Source: Desulfobacteraceae bacterium (GTDB taxonomy: Bacteria > Desulfobacterota > Desulfobacteria > Desulfobacterales > SURF-15). From it: a stretch of DNA of 27,764 nucleotides. The DNA lies in NCBI GenBank assembly GCA_003599475.1, contig QZKK01000086.1, positions 1-27,764 on the forward strand, given 5' to 3'. This document shows, piece after piece, positions 8,402-15,385 of the stretch; the first letter of the stretch is position 1, and every line of letters starts with the position of its first letter. The notes beneath the pieces are model-generated. The model made no database searches, was not told the DNA's origin, and saw only the letters and a program-made list of their open reading frames with translations. The translations under genes and the position numbers were made by a program.

Positions 8402-8423
8402 TTGACATATTACAATGTGACAA
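8402..8423 (-). promoter_or_regulatory. gntR operator-like palindrome over its -10 box
   Basis: A 22-bp imperfect palindrome with arms TTGnCAnATT and AATnTGnCAA (16 of 22 positions symmetric). On the - strand it contains TAATAT (8407-8412), a good -10 hexamer placed about 30 nt before the gntR ATG. A repressor bound here would block its own promoter. No close -35 match was found at the ideal spacing. Confidence 0.5.
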
Positions 8424-8451
8424 TGAAATAAACGTTGTCAAGGAGAGATGT

Positions 8452-8576
8452 TCTCGTAAAAATTCCTGGAATCGTCATGCCGGACTTGATCTCCGACGGA
8501 GACGGAACTGCAGTTTACCCCGGACTCAAAGCGGGGCCGGAATGACAAAAAAGGCCAATTCCCGACTTTTACGAGA
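8452..8576. repeat. MITE-like element with 10-bp terminal inverted repeats
   Basis: TCTCGTAAAA (8452-8461) and TTTTACGAGA (8567-8576) are perfect inverted ends of a 125-bp segment. Just inside them lie a second inverted pair, GTCATGCCGG and CCGGAATGAC, the core also seen at 116-137. The segment has no coding potential. Such small palindromic elements between genes are typical non-autonomous repeats. Mobility is inferred; no target duplication was identified. Confidence 0.55.
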
Positions 8577-8749
8577 CAATCAACCAGTGAACGGTTACAA
8601 AATGGGAATGAATCTGACGATCCCCGGATTTTGAGCCCGGAAAGCCCACCGTGTTGACAAATGCATATCATTGATTCAGATTGATGCACACAATCGAGGT
8701 TGAGAGGGATATCGGATGAGAACGACGCTGAACATCAGAGGAGGTCATG

Positions 8750-9217
8750 ATGGAAAAAAACCATTCCGCATCTTCGCCGTTTTCCGAGCTTCATCACCTG
8801 TCGATCGTGGTCCGGGATATCGATGCGACCCAGCGCTTCTATGAGTCGATCGGCGTCGGCCCCTTCGTGGAGTATCCGCCTATGCGCGAGTATGTAGACA
8901 TCCGGGTCCCGGATGAGGAAGGCTTCTACAACCTGAAGATCCGCTGTGCCTCGATCGGCCCTGTGCAACTTCAGCTTGTCCAGCCGGGTGAGGGAGGCAG
9001 CATCTACAGGGATTTTCTGGAAAAACACGGAGAGGGCGTCTTCCATCTGGGATTTGTCACGGATGATGTCGATATTGCCCAGGCCGGGGCCGAGGCCATG
9101 GGGCTTAACGTATTGAGCAGCGGCCGCCGCAAAAACGGAACCGGATTCACCTATTTCGACACCGCGGATAGAGCCGGCGTCACCCTGCTGGTGCGGCAAA
9201 GTCCCCCTGCCGGGTGA
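8750..9217 (+). CDS. VOC (glyoxalase/methylmalonyl-CoA epimerase-like) family protein
   Basis: A 155-residue protein of the vicinal oxygen chelate fold. The first beta-alpha-beta module starts with LHHLSIVVRDIDATQRFYESIG, and GPVQLQLVQPGEGGSIYRDFLEKHGEGVFHLGFVTDD closes the first and opens the second. Metal ligands expected from methylmalonyl-CoA epimerase are H16, Q75 and H99. The fourth ligand, a Glu in the last strand (GVTLLVRQ), appears to be absent. It may be an epimerase-like or glyoxalase-like enzyme of altered chemistry; the substrate is unknown. ATGs at 8747 and 8750 follow AGAGGAGG (8738-8744); spacing favours 8750. It converges on livF. Confidence 0.8.
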   Translation: MEKNHSASSPFSELHHLSIVVRDIDATQRFYESIGVGPFVEYPPMREYVDIRVPDEEGFYNLKIRCASIGPVQLQLVQPGEGGSIYRDFLEKHGEGVFHLGFVTDDVDIAQAGAEAMGLNVLSSGRRKNGTGFTYFDTADRAGVTLLVRQSPPAG

Positions 9218-9240
9218 CTTTCCCCGTAAGCTCTATAAAC

Positions 9241-9945
9241 CTAAAGACCGAGATACGCCTTTCGGATCATGTCGGAGGCCAGCAGTTCCTCTCCTTTGCC
9301 TTGCATGATGATCTTGCCGCGCTGCAGAACGTAGCCCCGGTCGACCAGCTTGAGGACCTCGGTTACCTTCTGCTCGACCATCAGGATGGTGGTCCCCTTT
9401 TTGCGGATCTGCTCGCAGGTTTGAATGACCTTGTTGGAAAGGATCGGGCTCAACCCCAGGGACGGTTCGTCGAGCATCAGAAGACGGGGCTTGGCCATGA
9501 GGCCGCGGGCGATCGCCAACTGCTGGCGCTCGCCGCCGCTTAAGGTCTCCCCTTTCTGGTCCTGGCGCTCCTTGAGCCGTGGAAACAGCGCAAACATCTC
9601 CTGCAGGGTTTCTTCCACCTCCCGGGCGTCATCCCGGGTATGCGCTCCGACAAGCAGGTTTTCCCTGACCGTCAGCTTGTCGAAGATCCGCCTTCCCTCG
9701 GGAACATGGGAGATACCCCGGGAAGCGATTTCGTAGGGCGGTTTGGCTTCGATCGGCTGATCCAGAAACGCGATGGATCCGGCAAACGGGTGCACCAGCC
9801 CGGAGACGGTTTTCAGAATGGTGGACTTTCCTGCGCTGTTGGCCCCGACGATGGCGACGAACTGGCCTTCTTCAACCGAAAAAGAGATCTCGTCCAGGAC
9901 CGGAATGATATTGTAGCGTACGGAGATCCGGTTGACCTTAAGCAT
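9241..9945 (-). CDS. livF: Branched-chain amino acid-type ABC transporter ATPase LivF
   Basis: A 234-residue ABC ATPase of the LivF type. Walker A is GANSAGKST (34-42), the signature is LSGGERQQLAIARGL, Walker B is RLLMLDEPSLGLSP, and the H-loop region is ILMVEQKV where LivF proteins usually have Q in place of H. It partners LivG to energise the LivHM permease. The frame is open to 9996, but the ATG at 9945 matches the family start and has a GAGGAA ribosome site. It overlaps the livG stop by 8 nt, showing translational coupling; it is the last gene of the operon. Confidence 0.94.
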   Translation of the reverse strand: MLKVNRISVRYNIIPVLDEISFSVEEGQFVAIVGANSAGKSTILKTVSGLVHPFAGSIAFLDQPIEAKPPYEIASRGISHVPEGRRIFDKLTVRENLLVGAHTRDDAREVEETLQEMFALFPRLKERQDQKGETLSGGERQQLAIARGLMAKPRLLMLDEPSLGLSPILSNKVIQTCEQIRKKGTTILMVEQKVTEVLKLVDRGYVLQRGKIIMQGKGEELLASDMIRKAYLGL

Positions 9946-10660
9946 GGTATTCCTCGCCCAGATAGGCCTTGATGACGCGTTCGTCCCGCACCACATCTTC
10001 CGGTGCCCCCTCCACGATGAGCTCGCCCGAATCGAAAACCGCGATGCGATGGGAGATGTTCATGATCACCTCCATGACATGCTCCACAACGATGAGGGTT
10101 ACCCCCTTTCCATGGATCCTTCGGATCAGACCGATCGCTTCTTCGGTTTCGGTCGGATTCAGCCCGGCCATGACCTCGTCGAGAAGCACGAGCTTGGGTT
10201 CGGTTGCAATCGTCCTTGCAAGCTCGATACGCTTCTGGTCGGCCAAAGTCAGGCTCCCGGCCAACTGCTGCCGCTTTCCGGCCAGCCCCGTAAACTCCAG
10301 GACTTCCTCGGCCAGCTCCATGGCGCGTCTGGTGGCGGCATGGCGGCAGAATGCACCCATCATGACATTTTCCAGCACGGTCATTTCGCTGAAGCTCTGG
10401 ACGATCTGGAAGGTCCTGCAGATCCCCAGACGGCAGATCCGGTGGGGTTCCATCCGCGTGATGTTCTGCCCGGCAAAGAATATGTCGCCCTTGGTGGCGT
10501 TGAGAAATCCGGTGATGCAGTTGAAGAAGGTCGTCTTCCCGGCACCGTTTGGCCCGATCAATCCGAGAATGTCGCCCTGTTTCACCGAAAGGTCAACGCG
10601 CTCAAGAGCCGCCAGTTCTCCGAAATGCATGCTGAGGTTCTTCGATTCCAGAATAGCCAT
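9938..10660 (-). CDS. livG: Branched-chain amino acid-type ABC transporter ATPase LivG
   Basis: A 240-residue ABC ATPase of the LivG type with Walker A GPNGAGKTT (36-44), the Q-loop region CRTFQIVQSFSEMTVLENV, Walker B KLVLLDEVMAGLNP and H-loop LIVVEHVMEVIM. The ABC signature is divergent (LTLADQKRIELART instead of LSGGQ), as in many LivG proteins. The C-terminal tail GELIVEGAPEDVVRDERVIKAYLGEEYHA is family-typical. The ATG follows an AAAGGA ribosome site inside the livM coding region; the two genes overlap by 59 nt. Confidence 0.94.
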   Translation of the reverse strand: MAILESKNLSMHFGELAALERVDLSVKQGDILGLIGPNGAGKTTFFNCITGFLNATKGDIFFAGQNITRMEPHRICRLGICRTFQIVQSFSEMTVLENVMMGAFCRHAATRRAMELAEEVLEFTGLAGKRQQLAGSLTLADQKRIELARTIATEPKLVLLDEVMAGLNPTETEEAIGLIRRIHGKGVTLIVVEHVMEVIMNISHRIAVFDSGELIVEGAPEDVVRDERVIKAYLGEEYHA

Positions 10661-11627
10661 CGACGTTCCTTTTCCGCTGGGTGAACCGTTTGATCACGCC
10701 AACGATTCCCCTGGGTTCGAAAATGCAGATGATCACAATCAGCGTCCCGAGCACGATCAGATCGATGCCCTTGCCGGTGCCTCCGAGCCAGATACGGCTG
10801 TACTCCTGCAATGGAATCAGGATCGCAGCCCCCAGAAGCGGCCCCCAAAGGGAGCCGGCGCCGCCCAGAGCGGTGATCAGCACGATCTTGATTGAAATGT
10901 CCAGGGACAAAACGGTGCCCGGTTCGATGTGCAGCACGTACATCCCGTAGAAGGCGCCGCAGATGGCGGTGAAAAACGCACTGATCACCAGGGCATACTG
11001 CTTGTAGAGAACGATATTGACTCCCATCGCCCGGGCGGCTTCGGGCCGCTGCTTGATCGCCCGGAAATAGTATCCCATCCGGGAACGCTCCATGCGAAAG
11101 GTCACAAGCATCATGAGGATGAAAAATACGAGCGTAATGTAATGGTAGGGGATCTTTGTCTGATACCACATGAAATTATAGAAACCCTCTTCGAGGATCG
11201 GTGCGTCGAGGCCGATCGGTCCGTCGACCCACTCCCAGTTTGAGAAAAGCTCCCGCACGACCTCTGCGACGGCAAAGGTGGAAATGGCGAAATAATGCCC
11301 TTTGAGCCGGAAGACCGGAACGCCGACGATTACCGCCACCAAAACCGCGATCACGGCCCCGAAAGTCATACCGACCCAAGGGGTGATCCCCCATTGGTTC
11401 AGCGGCGCCATGGCAGCATAGGCTCCGATCCCGAAAAAAACGGCATGCCCGAAAGAGACCTGGCCGGCGTAGCCGCCGATCAGATTCCACGCCTGGCTCA
11501 ATGTGGTATAGAGGAGCATCATGATCATCAGATGATGGAAATGAACATCTGAAACAACCAGCGGCCCCGCTGCAAATGCGACGAGAACACAGGCCAGGGT
11601 AATGAAAAAACTTTTTTCCGTTTGCAT
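10602..11627 (-). CDS. livM: Branched-chain amino acid-type ABC permease LivM
   Basis: A 341-residue inner-membrane permease with about nine hydrophobic helices. LivM signatures include AWNLIGGYAGQVSFGHAVFFGIGAYAA near residue 45, GVPVFRLKGHYFAISTFAVAEVVR near 105, MGYYFRAIKQRPEAARAMGVNI near 200, and a final GGAGSLWGPLLGAAILIPLQEY. The C-terminal tail (IKRFTQRKRNVDGYSG onward) extends over the livG start. It forms the heteromeric channel with LivH. It lies 60 nt after livH; the ligand is set by the binding protein encoded at 12725-13963. Confidence 0.94.
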   Translation of the reverse strand: MQTEKSFFITLACVLVAFAAGPLVVSDVHFHHLMIMMLLYTTLSQAWNLIGGYAGQVSFGHAVFFGIGAYAAMAPLNQWGITPWVGMTFGAVIAVLVAVIVGVPVFRLKGHYFAISTFAVAEVVRELFSNWEWVDGPIGLDAPILEEGFYNFMWYQTKIPYHYITLVFFILMMLVTFRMERSRMGYYFRAIKQRPEAARAMGVNIVLYKQYALVISAFFTAICGAFYGMYVLHIEPGTVLSLDISIKIVLITALGGAGSLWGPLLGAAILIPLQEYSRIWLGGTGKGIDLIVLGTLIVIICIFEPRGIVGVIKRFTQRKRNVDGYSGIEEPQHAFRRTGGS

Positions 11628-11687
11628 CGCCCTCTTCTTCCGATCGTTTGAATCGGCCGTCGATTCAGTGCCCGTATCCGGCCGGAA

Positions 11688-12554
11688 TTACCATCCGAAA
11701 AGCCCCTTGGGCCGCACCGAAATGACCACCAGATAGAGCACGAAAACGAGAGTATACTTGAATTCGGGCCCGATGATGAACCCCCCCATATTCTGCACCA
11801 GCCCGACGGTGATGCCGGCGAGGAAGGCGCCTACGATGTTCCCGAAGCCGCCCAGGGCTACGATCACGAAAGACATGATCGCGAAGTTGAGCCCCACCTC
11901 CGGAAAAATCGGATAGAAGTTGACCAGAAGCCCTCCGGCGACTCCCACGCAGGCCGCACCGAGGCCGAAGGTGAGCGCAAACACCCGGTCGGTGTTTATT
12001 CCCATGAGAAGTGCGGTGTCCTTGTCGAGAGAGGTCGCCCGCACGGCACGCCCGTATTTCGTACGGCTCAGGATGAGATAGATGATGCAGGTCACAAGCA
12101 CGCAGACCAGGGCGGAAGCAAGCTGAGGAAGACTGAAATAGAGACCGAAGATCGAAAGATTCTTTCCGGCGAGAACCGACTGGTTGATTATCCGGTAGTT
12201 GGGGCCTAGGAAGAAAAGAACCAGGTTCCGGATCAGGATGCTCAGACCGAAGGTTGCAAGGAGCGCGATCAATCCGGGATAACCAAGCACCGGCTTGATC
12301 ACGAATCGAAAGGTTAGAAGGCCGACACCGAAGAGGAGCAGTACGACGATCGGAAGGGAAAAGATCGGATCGATGCCGAGACCTGCAAAAATCAGGAAGC
12401 TGCTGAACATCGCAAGCATCAGGAAATCGCCGTGCGCGAAATTGAGAATGTCCATGACCCCCCAGATGAGCGTGAGGCCGACGGCGATCAGGGAGAAGAC
12501 GAATCCGATCAGCAATCCGCTGATGATGAGCTGGAAAAAAATATTCGCATCCAC
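11688..12554 (-). CDS. livH: Branched-chain amino acid-type ABC permease LivH
   Basis: A 288-residue permease, the usual LivH length, with about eight membrane helices. Diagnostic text: GFVFSLIAVGLTLIWGVMDILNFAHGDFLMLAMF at the N-terminus, GRAVRATSLDKDTALLMGINTDRVFALTFGLGAACVGVAGGLL in the cytoplasmic loop, ALGGFGNIVGAFLAG near residue 230, and RPKGLFGW at the end. An AGAGGG ribosome site precedes the ATG. It is separated from the binding-protein gene by 170 nt containing a large stem-loop. Confidence 0.95.
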   Translation of the reverse strand: MDANIFFQLIISGLLIGFVFSLIAVGLTLIWGVMDILNFAHGDFLMLAMFSSFLIFAGLGIDPIFSLPIVVLLLFGVGLLTFRFVIKPVLGYPGLIALLATFGLSILIRNLVLFFLGPNYRIINQSVLAGKNLSIFGLYFSLPQLASALVCVLVTCIIYLILSRTKYGRAVRATSLDKDTALLMGINTDRVFALTFGLGAACVGVAGGLLVNFYPIFPEVGLNFAIMSFVIVALGGFGNIVGAFLAGITVGLVQNMGGFIIGPEFKYTLVFVLYLVVISVRPKGLFGW

Positions 12555-12660
12555 GGCAGCCCTCTTTCGGTTGATCGTTCAGCCGCAGCGGCAATACCCA
12601 TGCCGTATTCGCTATTTTCATCCCGGGGTCTTTGCGGCTGAACCGTACTTTGCGGCGTCG

Positions 12661-12706
12661 GAAGGGGCGCTCCCGGCGGCTCAGGCCGCGAAAGGAGCGC
12701 CCCTTC
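12661..12706 (-). promoter_or_regulatory. Large intercistronic stem-loop between the binding-protein gene and livH
   Basis: GAAGGGGCGCTCC (12661-12673) is perfectly complementary to GGAGCGCCCCTTC (12694-12706), a 13-bp stem. Inside it, GCGGC/GCCGC adds five pairs around a TCAG loop. On the transcribed (-) strand no U-run follows, so this is not a classic terminator. Stem-loops after binding-protein genes commonly protect the upstream mRNA from 3' decay, giving more binding protein than permease; that role is inferred here. Confidence 0.6.
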
Positions 12707-12724
12707 TGATTTTATCTTCGCCTG

Positions 12725-13963
12725 TTATTTCATCGGCCATACCACTTTTGCGGTGGACCATTCCTGCGGCCAGACGACCTTGTAATCCCCACCGATGATC
12801 TGGCTCATGGTGGAATCGATCCAGATATTCTGCCCGTTCTCATCGAACTTGACCCCCTTTCCGGGAAGGGTGGCGATTTCAAGTCCGGTGGTTGCGAGGG
12901 CGTCGCGCACCGCGCTCGGGCTCAGATCCTTGGCACGGTTGAGGGCATCCGCCGCGACAAAAAGCGAGGTCAGGGCTTCCATGGCAACGCCGTCGAAGTT
13001 GCTTCCCACCTTGGCCTTGAACTTATCGTTCAATACCTTAAGCTGCGCCTTCTTCTGGATGAAATCCTCTGCAAAGGTGCACGATCCCATGTAGCCGGTT
13101 ACGGTATTTCCGAGATCCTTGGCGAAAACCGGATTCTGGTAGCCGCCGCAAAAAGAGAGGTTCGCGTTCACTTTGACCCCGAGGCTTTCGTACGTCTTGG
13201 CAAAAAGGCTCATTTCACTGAACTGCGTCGCATGTAAAACAACGTCGGGCTGGGCCGACTTGACCTTGAGAACCTCGGCATTGACATCGGTCGCCTTGAA
13301 TTCGTAAGGGACGTCCACGACGAGTTTGTAGGCGCCGCCTGATTTTTCGATGGCTTTCTTCACCTCTTCCATGGCATGGAACCCGAATTCGGTCTTTTCA
13401 TACACCATGGCGATCTTCGAGACTTCCTTCCCCTCCTTTTTCATGTCGTTCAGAAAGTTGAAGAACATGCGGGCGTCGTGAAAATCGGTCGGGGCAAGAC
13501 GGAAAAAGTACTTGAAACCGCGTTCGGTCAGTGCGGCCGAGGAGGATTCGGCGCAGAGGTAGGGGAACTTGTTCCGTTCGGCGACGAAGCTTGTCGGTTT
13601 GGTTACCGAGCTCTGATAGGCACCGATCATCAGCTTGGCCGTTTTTTCCTGCAGGATCCGTTCGGCCTCTGCCTTTCCGACTTCCGGGGAGCCTTGCGTA
13701 TCGTAGAATTTCAGGACGAGCTTGGCGCCTCCCTTGTTCGGAATCCCGGCCGTCTTTGAAAACGGAATCCCTTCCAGATCATAGGTGCCGTTGATGATCT
13801 CCGCTGCGATCTCGGCGGCGACCTTGGCGCGGTTGCCGGGGTCGGCCAGCGGACCGGTCAATGGATAAAGAAGGGCGACCTCGATCGTATCGGCCGCCTG
13901 GCTCAACGGGGCAAAACCGAGCGCCAGCAAAAAGCCAAGAATCAGGACAACGGTTCTTCTCAT
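12725..13963 (-). CDS. ABC transporter substrate-binding protein (Leu/Ile/Val-type, type I PBP fold)
   Basis: A 412-residue periplasmic receptor. The signal peptide is about residues 1-23 (MRRTVVLILGFLLALGFAPL, cut near SQAADT). The mature chain begins IEVALLYPLTGPLADPG, typical of the LivJ/LivK/amide-binding (Peripla_BP_6) group, and continues with GSPEVGKAEAERILQEKTAKLMIGAYQSSVT. It is first in the ABC operon, so it confers substrate choice. Ligands of this group include branched amino acids, amides, urea and aromatic acids; none can be assigned. An AAAGGAGG ribosome site precedes the ATG. The gene has a strong distant promoter with a leader of about 290 nt. Confidence 0.92.
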   Translation of the reverse strand: MRRTVVLILGFLLALGFAPLSQAADTIEVALLYPLTGPLADPGNRAKVAAEIAAEIINGTYDLEGIPFSKTAGIPNKGGAKLVLKFYDTQGSPEVGKAEAERILQEKTAKLMIGAYQSSVTKPTSFVAERNKFPYLCAESSSAALTERGFKYFFRLAPTDFHDARMFFNFLNDMKKEGKEVSKIAMVYEKTEFGFHAMEEVKKAIEKSGGAYKLVVDVPYEFKATDVNAEVLKVKSAQPDVVLHATQFSEMSLFAKTYESLGVKVNANLSFCGGYQNPVFAKDLGNTVTGYMGSCTFAEDFIQKKAQLKVLNDKFKAKVGSNFDGVAMEALTSLFVAADALNRAKDLSPSAVRDALATTGLEIATLPGKGVKFDENGQNIWIDSTMSQIIGGDYKVVWPQEWSTAKVVWPMK

Positions 13964-14258
13964 TGGATGACCTCCTTTTGGGTGGTTGCGAAGAGGATAA
14001 AAATCGTCTCATCGTCTATACAACATCTTCGTCGGGTCGGGTTGGCAGCCCGCGTCGGTGCCGATGCACTCCTTCCCCTCTCTTGTTCGGATCAAGCCAC
14101 CTGAGGCGGATTGTCGATTCAGCCCGGTCCGAACACCGGTGCCGGGCGTCGGGACACCGCTTCGGTTCTAGCCGTGCATATGGCTGTAAAAACCAAGGCG
14201 GGGGTTCCGGATGCACAGAGTCGAAAAAAGTGAAACGGATTCACAAAAAAACCAAGAA

Positions 14259-14312
14259 AAAATACCGGTACCATTTCGAATTGTCAAGCGCCAACTGCCG
14301 GCCAACTGCCGG
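14259..14312 (-). promoter_or_regulatory. liv operon promoter with two 11-bp direct repeats
   Basis: On the - strand TTGACA (14282-14287) is followed after exactly 17 nt by TATTTT (14259-14264), a strong sigma-70 match. Immediately upstream of the -35 lies CCGGCAGTTGG in two perfect tandem copies (14291-14312), spaced one helical turn, as expected for an activator site on one DNA face. The start of transcription would be near 14252. The activator role is inference. Confidence 0.6.
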
Positions 14313-14483
14313 CATCCGCCCGGCAGCCGTCAATGCATTCAGGGAATCCGCAGGGCAAAAAGTCCCTCGCGCTCAAGGTACCCGATCCACATCCGGGATG
14401 GCATTGGAGGGCTTTTTCATATTCATGTTGAATCGAATCCCCGGGCATATTAAAAGAGAAAGTTTCCGGCAGCTATTTGCCTC

Positions 14484-14521
14484 TTTGCCGGTTGGACCGG
14501 CTTAAAGTCCGGCAAAAGGAG
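14484..14521 (+). promoter_or_regulatory. Structured leader covering the DMT ribosome site
   Basis: Two mutually exclusive stems are possible. GCCGGT (14487-14492) can pair with ACCGGC (14496-14501), or TTTGCCGG (14484-14491) can pair with CCGGCAAA (14509-14516). The second would include the start of the AAAAGGAG ribosome site (14514-14521). This could modulate translation of the GTG-started gene; no ligand or leader peptide is evident. Confidence 0.35.
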
Positions 14522-14526
14522 AAATC

Positions 14527-15369
14527 GTGTCAGCAGTCGTCATGACGGCGGTACTTCTCGGGGCGCTCTTGCACGCGAGTTGGAACGCATTGGTCAGAGG
14601 AGCCTCGGATAGAACCCTGGACACTGCCCTGGTCGTCGGCGGCGCCGGTTTGACCGCGGCTTGCTGGCTTCCGTTTGCTCCGCTCCCATTGCCGCAAAGC
14701 TGGCCCTATCTGGCCGCCTCGGTCGTCACGCACCTCGCCTATTTTGTGCTCGTAGCACTTGCTTATCGCAGAGGACAACTCAGTTTTGTGTACCCCATCA
14801 TGCGCGGGTCTGCGCCGGCAATTTCCGCTGCAATCGCAGCGTTGTTGCTGAATGAATTGCCGTCAGCCGGCGGTTGGTTCGGCCTGGTCCTGATCTGCTG
14901 CGGGATCATCGTCCTTGCGGCGGATTCATTTCGCGCGCGGTCGTTTCAAGGATCTTCGGCGGTGTTCGCTCTGATGAATGCCGCCGTGATCGTTCTTTAT
15001 ACGCTGGTGGACGGAGTCGGTGCTCGGCTTTCCGGGCATCCGGTAAGCTATACGGGCTGGATATTTCTGCTGACGGCATTCTCGCTGGTTGCAATATCCG
15101 TCAAGCGCAACCGCGTGACCGCAGCCCGGTACTTTCGAAGCTATTGGGTGCGGGGGCTGCTCGGAGGGGGGTGCATGTTCGGCTCCTACGGCCTGGCACT
15201 CTGGGCCATGACGCTTGCTCCCATCGCGTTGATCGCCGCACTCCGGGAAACCTCTGTCGTATTCGCAGCGGTCATCGCGGCCGCTTTCCTCGGGGAACGT
15301 CTCACCCCCCTGCGGTGTCTCTCCATCGTCATCGTGGCCGCCGGAGCCTTCGCGATCAAAATCGCATAG
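14527..15369 (+). CDS. EamA/DMT-family membrane transporter
   Basis: A 280-residue protein with ten predicted helices in two EamA repeats (about 1-130 and 142-280), the drug/metabolite transporter layout. Typical features are LLHASWNALVRGASD at the start, FVYPIMRGSAPAISAAIAALLLNELPS at the end of the first repeat, and PIALIAALRETSVVFAAVIAAAFLGERLTPLRC in the second. DMT members export or exchange metabolites or drugs; the substrate is not predictable. The start is GTG after AAAAGGAG. It stands alone on this strand and converges on the TRAP permease gene with 16 nt between stops. Confidence 0.9.
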   Translation: MSAVVMTAVLLGALLHASWNALVRGASDRTLDTALVVGGAGLTAACWLPFAPLPLPQSWPYLAASVVTHLAYFVLVALAYRRGQLSFVYPIMRGSAPAISAAIAALLLNELPSAGGWFGLVLICCGIIVLAADSFRARSFQGSSAVFALMNAAVIVLYTLVDGVGARLSGHPVSYTGWIFLLTAFSLVAISVKRNRVTAARYFRSYWVRGLLGGGCMFGSYGLALWAMTLAPIALIAALRETSVVFAAVIAAAFLGERLTPLRCLSIVIVAAGAFAIKIA

Positions 15370-15385
15370 GTCTTCACCCTTCCCT

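Larger units (their letters stand above)
8380..8749. other. Divergent intergenic region between gntR and the VOC gene
   Basis: No gene is supported. The region holds the gntR operator and promoter (8402-8423), a MITE-like inverted-repeat element (8452-8576), and a possible weak + strand promoter (TTGACA at 8654-8659 with a poor CAGATT -10 after 17 nt) ahead of the VOC gene. A 125-aa open frame across it is an artefact of the element. Confidence 0.45.
13964..14526. other. Divergent intergenic region with the Liv promoter and long leader
   Basis: No gene is supported; the 214-aa frame across it lacks family features and overlaps both neighbours' control regions. From right to left it holds a structured DMT leader (14484-14526), the liv promoter with direct repeats (14259-14312), and about 290 nt of liv 5' leader with a GCCCGG/CCGGGC hairpin (14122-14147). 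I recognise no known riboswitch class. Confidence 0.45.

Noticed and set aside
8654..8682. TTGACA with CAGATT as promoter of the VOC gene
   Set aside because: The -10 match is poor; kept only as a remark in the intergenic entry.
9198..9221. AAAGTC/GACTTT inverted repeat at the VOC-livF junction
   Set aside because: AT-rich 6-bp stem without a T-run on either strand; not a credible bidirectional terminator.
9943..9945. Walker A substitution GANSAGKST in LivF as a defect
   Set aside because: The essential GK(S/T)T residues are intact and similar variants occur in LivF proteins, so no loss of function is implied.
13861..14505. 214-codon + strand frame over the liv leader
   Set aside because: It crosses the liv promoter, leader and DMT leader, lacks a ribosome site and has no recognisable domain.
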